DNA from: Chara braunii
Taxonomy: Eukaryota > Streptophyta > Charophyceae > Charales > Characeae
NCBI GenBank assembly: GCA_003427395.1
Contig: BFEA01001090.1
Location: 172,243 to 195,978 of the forward strand
Length of the DNA: 23,736 bases
Direction of reading: 5' to 3'
Shown here one piece after another: positions 18,375 to 23,736 of the stretch. The translations under genes and the position numbers were made by a program. The notes below the pieces were generated by a model that made no database searches, was not told the origin of the DNA, and worked only from the letters and a program-made list of their open reading frames with translations. Every line of letters begins with the position of its first letter. Position 1 is the first letter of the stretch.

Positions 18375-18516
18375 ATGAGCTCAGCATGAAGCACCGCAAG
18401 TCCACCATTCAGACGAAATGACCTCTGATTCTCGACACTGTTCTCACACAATGCGGATGCCACCATCAAAGCCTCTTTGCGAAGATTGGCTGCAAAACTC
18501 CGGTTGCGGATTATAC
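18375..18516 (-). CDS. Exon of ARM-repeat-like protein gene (last visible exon)
   Basis: On the minus strand TTTTTTCAG precedes the exon and AT|GTAAGG follows it, both good splice sites. The exon has 142 bases and begins with the last two bases of a split codon, which the donor at 20936 supplies. It encodes IIRNRSFAANLRKEALM, VASALCENSVENQRSF and RLNGGLAVLHAEL. The pattern of short amphipathic helices with ..EN..SFR..GGL.VL is typical of an armadillo repeat. The reading frame is left with two bases, so another exon must follow to the left, either beyond the LINE or outside the window. I do not recognise the protein family. Confidence 0.72.
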
Positions 18517-19504
18517 CTGAAAAAAGCACGTAAAGACAATGTTTTTTTATTTTTATTTTCTTTTCCACTTAAATTTAAAACACTGAAAAGGAACCAGTAA
18601 GAGTTTACCAATAACCATGCAAAGGGGAAAATACAATTAGCTACTTCCAGAGATCCATAACCCTTTATGTGAGGCGCCATGTCTCACTGTCTCTCACAAT
18701 ATAGGCAAATTGGCTCTCGCGTCAGGTGCAATACCAGGGACTTTCAATACTTCAATTCGGATCCAACACCCGTACACTACCCTTCTCGCGACACTGGTGG
18801 TGTCTTGCACACCTCTCCTTTCCCACAGTTGGTTTACAGTAGAGCTGCCAGAATGTTTTTTTTTTTTTTTTTTGGTGGGGCGGGGGCGGGGAACAAAATG
18901 CTCCGTTTTTTTCGTGGGGAGCAGCACGTGCTAGGAACCGGGCCCAGCGTCCCATATAAAAGTACACAAGTATTAAGGCACCGGGGCCATTACCCGGCTT
19001 CGGCTGAGAAAACTCTGAGAACAACTTGCACCAAGTACTAATGAAACAGTCTCGAAGGGGCTAATGGAAGAAAACAGACATCTATGCCAGAATGTCAATG
19101 AGAAGAATCTTAGAATCATGTTTTTTTTTTGTTTTTTTTTTTTTAATACAGAAACGTCATATGGGGCCCGACTATTGGCAGTGATAAGAGCATCCTCCAG
19201 GAGAGGGAGCCTGGTTCGATGGCTCCAGTCTCATGGCAACAACGATAGGTTGATCATAATCTGGGGCCACCTATTTTGCCCCAAGGTTGGAAGCCATATG
19301 TTAAAGGAGTAAAGATATACCCTCTTAAATGAAGGGTGTGTGCTCTATCTGAGTCCCGCAGCGTGTGTAAGGGGGTAGCCCCTAACTTTATTGTGTTCAT
19401 CTATGAAGCCCCGCATCCATTGAGCGCGCATTTCCCATTCAATATTTGAACGGATTGATGTAACGGATTGAACGGGCGTTGAACGAATGAACGGGATTGC
19501 GCAG

Positions 19505-19549
19505 GAGTGTGTGTGTGTGTTGTGTGTGTGTGTGGGGGGGGGGGGGGGT
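19505..19549. repeat. GT microsatellite followed by poly-G
   Basis: GTGTGTGTGTGT, a TT interruption, more GT, then a run of about 15 G. Run lengths are prone to sequencing error. Confidence 0.95.
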
Positions 19550-19604
19550 CCGGGGGGGTTAGTTTTGGGTGTGTAAGAGTCCCACAGTTTGCGATAGGCA
19601 ACTT

Positions 19605-20000
19605 TGGCGATTTTCCGTGCTCAGAAGAATTGGCAAAAAACTCTGAAAATTTTGAGGATCCGTAGATTAAGTCGTGGTCTTTCCAGGAGAAATATCAGAC
19701 CGGGAAATAATCGCCGTGCTGATTCGGAACATTTACCATTTTTGTCACTCAGGCACGTGGGGGCCAATAGCAAACGTACTCCAACTTCAGGGATTTTTTG
19801 CACTCCGAAAAATACGTGAAAAAATCTGGAAATTGGAGGTCTTGTAGATTTTATTGTGATCTTTCCAGGAAAAATATAAAGTAAATTAAAAAAACAAAAA
19901 AAATAAAAATTAATAAAAAACTAATCTCAATTTTCAACCAAGAAAGAAAAAAATCACAGCTGCAATTTGACCCATTTTCTATTTTTGTCATTCAGCCCTT
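19605..20000. repeat. Diverged tandem duplication, about 180-240 bp period
   Basis: Shared landmarks are GTAGATT (19662 and 19841), TCTTTCCAGGARAAATAT (about 19678 and 19859) and ATTTTTGTCAYTCAG (about 19738 and 19981). The second copy carries an A-rich insertion (19880-19950), which explains the changing spacing. Confidence 0.7.
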
Positions 20001-20448
20001 CTCTCTCTTTCTCTTTCTTTGGTNCCCCCCCCNCCGCACCCGCCTCCCCCATGCCCTCCATCCTATGTGCTTGCGTCACTGCCTTTGCTTTGCTGCCCTT
20101 TGTGTGCCTGTTTGTTGTCCTCGCCGACTTTACTTGCGGATTGTCTGGCTGTTTCGCTTGTCATAGTCCAGTAATGTAGAACATGTAGAATGAACACGAA
20201 ACGCGTGGTGATAAACGGTATAGGATTGGTTATGGCCGGACCTGATGTAGAAGCTGCAGTAGTCCGCAGCGAGATGGACACGACTTATTTTATTTATCCA
20301 ACCGCGTGGTTGGAGACACCCAAATTGACGAACTCAAGATGGGAACCACCGCCTGTCATGAAAGGGGGTCACTGGGAAGGACCAACCCTTCATCAACCCC
20401 GACCATGTCTATGAGACGCAGTTGAACAGGTTCGTGAATGTGAGGTGC

Positions 20449-20665
20449 GGGTAGGATTTGGAACTTGACGCGTTCGGTCAGGAAAGAGAGCGTTTTCCTA
20501 TGGCAGACTAATATCGGCTAAAGTAAAAAACAGGAAAATAGTAGAGACCGGTTTAAACACAGGAAAGACGCGTTCGGTAGGATTTGGAACTGACTAAACC
20601 TCCACTGTAATGGGATATATTTGAACACACGCCGAGATAAACACAGACCGGTTTCCCCTACTTAC
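20449..20665. repeat. Short interspersed direct motifs
   Basis: GTAGGATTTGGAACT occurs near 20450 and again near 20577. CGCGTTCGGT flanks both occurrences, after the first and before the second. ACCGGTTT with AAACACAG nearby occurs twice (about 20548 and 20647). The arrangement could be a decayed small transposon, but no terminal inverted repeats were established. Confidence 0.55.
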
Positions 20666-20935
20666 AGCCATTGTTATCAGGGGTTTGGAGTCTTTCAACT
20701 GACAGTCTCCTGGGATTGCAGGGTTGCATCCCGGGAGAATCCAAGTCCTATCTATCAGTCAAATGCATCCTGGGCAGACTGTCCGGGTTCAACGTCCTGA
20801 TGAGTCGAGGAAACATTCTGGCGAACATGAAAACACACACACAAAGACAAACAACGCTTCCTGTCTCTTCAGAGACGGGAAGAGGAAGGGGGGGAGGTGG
20901 GTTGGGAGAGAAGAAAAGGATCAACATCAACCTAC

Positions 20936-21214
20936 TCAAGACGAGTCTCATTCCTCCATATCGAGTAATTGCTTCCTTCAACTCTTGAAATTCACAACAG
21001 GTGAGAATGACATGCAATGCCGCTTGCTGGTTAGGCAGAGCAGGGGGACCAAGGCCTAGAATTTGCATGTCATTGATCTCCTTGATGGTGAAACCACTCC
21101 TCCCTTTTCTGTCTTTCTGGAAGATTGCCATTTGTTCCTGGTTCTTCTTGGCCGGCAACTCAGCAGTCACATGTACATCTCCTGTAAATGCAACCGAACT
21201 GCGACCATACTCCT
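20936..21214 (-). CDS. Exon of ARM-repeat-like protein gene (middle)
   Basis: The acceptor TGTGCTTGCAG ends at 21215 and the donor is TTGA|GTAGGT at 20936/20935. The exon is 279 bases. It starts with two bases that complete the codon begun at 21699 and ends with one base that joins the exon at 18516, so both junctions are in phase. It encodes EYGRSSVAFTGDVHV, then KKNQEQMAIFQKDRKGR and INDMQILGLGPPALPNQ, then the ARM-like AALHVILTCCEFQELKEAI and TRYGGMRLVL. An alternative acceptor further upstream (CTCTTGAAG, about 21276) keeps the same frame and would add about 20 residues; the CAG site has the better consensus. Confidence 0.7.
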
Positions 21215-21643
21215 CTGCAAGCACAGGAACACAGCCATTACCGAAACCATTATAATCATCAAATGCATTGGCAGCAGCTTCAAGAGCAAAAATAGATGCA
21301 AAACAACAGATTCTCCACTACCTTCAGACCACCTCTACTGCCTTTTAAAGCACCAGTAGATGCCAGCTATCGGCCGCGGGCCCCTTTCGGAGGCTCCCCA
21401 CCGCCGATACATTCTATCTACGGCGCTCGGCCTCCTAAATTTTAGGAGACGCTCAAAACAGGTTCTCCAGTTGCCTGGAGCCATGTACTGGTGGTTTAAA
21501 CCTCCCCAATAACCAGGAGGCTCTCAGTTGTGCATTGAATCAATGATCCAAAGACCGCAGTTCTTCTTTTATTCTGCCGGTTTTCTCAGGAGGTAGTGAC
21601 AGTGAGTTGACAGCTTAACAACTTCAACTTGAAGGTCGCTGGT

Positions 21644-21675
<32 letters not shown>

Positions 21676-21698
21676 CTACTTGAATTCATTGTACTCAC
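21215..21698 (-). other. Intron of the minus-strand gene
   Basis: The intron has donor GTGAGT next to 21699 and acceptor CAG at 21215. It contains the AAC microsatellite and no other feature I can name. Confidence 0.6.
21644..21676. repeat. AAC trinucleotide microsatellite
   Basis: Eleven perfect AAC units lie in the intron, about 20 bases from the splice donor at 21699. Confidence 0.97.
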
Positions 21699-22325
21699 CA
21701 GCGTCATCACTGCAGTCAGAGTGTGATGACCCTCTCCTATCTTTGCCAATGCCTTGCCGGAGAAGGTCCTTCTGAAAAACAGAAACGGTGCCGTCATCTT
21801 GCTGTGACTGCGAGGTCCGCTTCTGAATTGAGCGCCTTCCTGGATGATTCCCGAGCATGGAGCCATCCCCCTCATTCATCCCTGAAACAACGCGAGAGGT
21901 ATCGTCATCATCATCATCATCACAATCATCATCTTCATCATCGTCATTTTCTACTTCTTCCACTGCTGCATGCTCAAGATCCGTAGCTGCATCGTGCTCT
22001 GCCACATCATTTCGCAGGTGAACTGTCTTTGTTGTTGTTGACGAGTTGTCAGCTGCAAATCCAAGCACCGTTTCCGCTCGACTGAAGGCTGGAGTGGTCA
22101 TTGCTCTCTCTGTGCCACTTAAGTTCACATGAAGACTACTCTCCTCACGCAAGAAGGGATCCAAACCACCCTCGCTTTTGTCCTCCTCCTCGTCATCGTC
22201 TTCGGATTGAATTTGATGTGTCTTCGAACTCCTCTGCTCATACAGCGTCTGCTGCCGCAGATATCGTATAGCAATTGGCAATCCCTCCGTAGATAGGAAG
22301 ACCTCAGGTGCTGCATAAGTCAGCC
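21699..22325 (-). CDS. Large exon of ARM-repeat-like protein gene with acidic linker
   Basis: The acceptor GCTTTAGCAG precedes the exon and the donor G|GTGAGT follows it, a near-perfect site. The 627-base exon is open throughout and starts with two bases of a split codon. It begins TYAAPEVFLSTEGLPIAIRYL, which looks like the end of an ARM-type helical repeat. It then becomes strongly acidic: QSEDDDEEEDKSEGG, and about 100 residues later a run of Glu and Asp (near 21900-21960, encoded by a GAT/GAC microsatellite). A Ser/Asp/Arg-rich tail ends SDCSDDA. The linker is probably disordered and phosphorylatable. No catalytic motif is visible. One-base phase at the donor matches the next exon. Confidence 0.75.
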
Positions 22326-22644
22326 CTGCTAAAGCATAACAGCTCTGTTAAGGCAAAAAAGGAATCGCAATGATGACCATGGGGTTTGTTAGTTCTGTTT
22401 TCCAGTGCCGCAACAGTTTTACTGTACATGATTGCTAAATGGTAAGAACCAGAGCATTTCCGCAAACTTTTCAATCCACCCAAAGAAATTATGACAGAAC
22501 AAACTGCATCAGCAAAAGAAGACAGCATTTCATTCTCTCTACGTACACATCTATTCCCGATGCTCTTATGGTCTAATTATCTCTAATACCCTTCCCAATA
22601 TGTGCAAGCCCAAAAAAACATGGTTTTAGAGTCTTCAGACTGAC

Positions 22645-22751
22645 CTGAAAGTTTGCAAACACTGTGGGCCATATTGAAGGCGAGGTGCAGCAGGGATGAT
22701 GGAGACAAATATGGCGAATAAGGCTGTTTCGAGACTTCATTTGGGAATTTC
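22645..22751 (-). CDS. Possible upstream exon of the same gene
   Basis: A 107-base candidate has donor TTTCAG|GTCAGT and ends with one base, as the exon at 22325 requires. It encodes SSLLHLAFNMAHSVCKLSG, which would continue into TYAAPEVF as one helical repeat. The acceptor (CTCCCAG at 22752) has a poor pyrimidine tract, and other frames are open here too, so this exon is tentative. Confidence 0.35.
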
Positions 22752-23736
22752 CTGGGAGTTCCTCAGGGACCTTCCAAGAATCAATGGGCTCATCAAGCCA
22801 GAACCAGCGAGACTGCGGACAATGATGACTGCTGTACACACACACGCGGGCGGGCGCACACACACACACACATGGGCTGACGTGGAGGGCTCTCCAAGTT
22901 TTTTTGGACCTATGGCGGGTGGGGCAGTGCTTTCTTGCTGGTGGAGTCTTCTGTCTTAGGTAAGTTGCCTTTGCTCTCCATCCCTTTATGGATTATGAAA
23001 AACATATTGCAATCAGACTCGTTTTCAAACACACTTTTCACACATGTAAACAGTACGCAGCACACTGGCGACATGCGCCCACTCAAACTCAGAGATATGG
23101 CTTCAGATACGAGTTCACTCTCAAATGGCTATGGCGACTTCAGCGCCCAAACATCTCACTGTTCACATGCACTGGATCACCCTGGATATCCCACACGCAT
23201 CATTCTAACACTCGAACACACACACACTCACTACTAACTACAGCTATGGCAGCTATGGCTGCCTCTAACCTATCGCTATGCTAACTCCTCCTCTCTTGCC
23301 CACTGCGTCCTCCGGGCTCATCTGCAGACCTCCTTGCACAAGCTGCTGTGGCAGCGCTTCCGCATGGATCACGCAGGAATGAATGAATGGCTGGGCGCTG
23401 CCTCTTGATTTATACTTCAGAAATTCGTTGGTCTGCCCTTTACTTTCGGCCCTTGGTGCTCACAGTCCCCCTGTGGTACTTGCTGGACTGGACTGGGACT
23501 CTCTAGACCCTTCTCCCGACTGTAGGCAGTCGTACCGTCGACTCAGTGCAGTTGCACTGAGGTCCTACCTGTTGACCTTGCCACTTGTCTTCGTCTGAAA
23601 AACGTGGGCCTACCTTAGACTCACCACTTGACCACTTGCCGACCTTCTAGAAGGACTAAAGCTGGGCTTCTGGACTCTACTTGGACTCCTACCCTACAGG
23701 TCTACAGTTCGAATCTCCCTACAGCCTACAACCTAC
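22752..23736. other. No gene identified; two CA microsatellites
   Basis: This stretch contains a CA repeat with a GC-rich interruption at 22835-22872 and a shorter one at 23214-23230. Short frames exist on both strands without recognisable content. If the minus-strand gene is real, its upstream exons or promoter could be here or beyond the window. The last 350 bases are GC-richer and hold several short hairpins. Confidence 0.5.
22835..22872. repeat. CA microsatellite with GC-rich centre
   Basis: Two runs of CA flank GCGGGCGGGCG. It is responsible for the Cys/Val-rich start of a spurious minus-strand frame. Confidence 0.95.

Larger units (their letters stand above)
18517..20935 (-). other. 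Intron of the minus-strand gene, with repeats
   Basis: The intron has donor GTAGGT (20935) and acceptor CAG (18517). I see no gene in it. It contains T-runs (18857-18874, 19121-19144), a GT/G microsatellite, a diverged duplication at 19605-20000 and repeated short motifs at 20449-20590, listed separately where clear. Confidence 0.6.

Noticed and set aside
19163-19230. tRNA-like segment with box A-like TGGCAGTGATAAGAG and box B-like GGTTCGATGGC
   Set aside because: The T-arm has a 9-base loop, the D-arm is incomplete and no acceptor stem pairs, so neither a tRNA nor a tRNA-derived SINE can be supported.
20748-20935. C-terminal extension of the minus-strand frame past the exon end at 20936
   Set aside because: After the GTAGGT donor the frame becomes Pro/Leu and Cys/Val low complexity, while the splice to 18516 is in phase and continues the ARM-like pattern.

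Overview
This window looks like repeat-rich nuclear DNA from a eukaryote with large introns. The likely host is a green-lineage organism (streptophyte alga, bryophyte or similar). The hints are a U6-like sequence whose 5' end resembles the plant type, an L1-type LINE with a C-terminal CCHC zinc knuckle, Helitron helicase remains, and TTTAGGG-like repeats. The organism is an inference and could be wrong; nothing here looks prokaryotic.

Layout. Bases 1-960 are low complexity, with a GAA/GGA polypurine tract and a short tandem repeat. Bases 960-4240 have no credible gene but are packed with short inverted repeats, arranged in a degenerate direct repeat of about 1.42 kb that contains 161-bp and 26-bp sub-repeats. 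Bases 4315-8494 are a decayed Helitron ('Helitron A'): a RepHel helicase pseudogene without its Rep half, a second long frame of unknown function, and a 3' hairpin terminus. From 8495 an L1-like LINE runs on the + strand to an A-rich tail near 18241. Its endonuclease domain is split by a second Helitron ('Helitron B', 9582-13368). Removing B rejoins the endonuclease reading frame between an A and a T, the expected Helitron target. Helitron B has no protein gene; it holds purine-rich tandem repeats and three U6-like sequences on the minus strand. The LINE reverse transcriptase is broken by stops, frameshifts, a perfect 41-bp-armed palindrome and an inversion.

Right part (18250-23736). A fourth U6-like sequence directly follows the LINE tail. 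Next to it lies the 3'-most visible exon of a minus-strand gene. Three exons (22325-21699, 21214-20936, 18516-18375) join in phase and encode a protein with ARM-repeat-like helices around a long acidic linker; a weaker fourth exon lies at 22751-22645. If the gene continues to the left, the LINE, both Helitrons and the U6 copy all sit in one of its introns. The introns contain several microsatellites and a diverged duplication.

No intact transposon protein remains. The parts most worth a second look are the U6-like family in Helitron B, the hairpin-dense repeat at 960-4240, the unidentified second Helitron frame, the Helitron termini, and the palindrome/inversion in the LINE.
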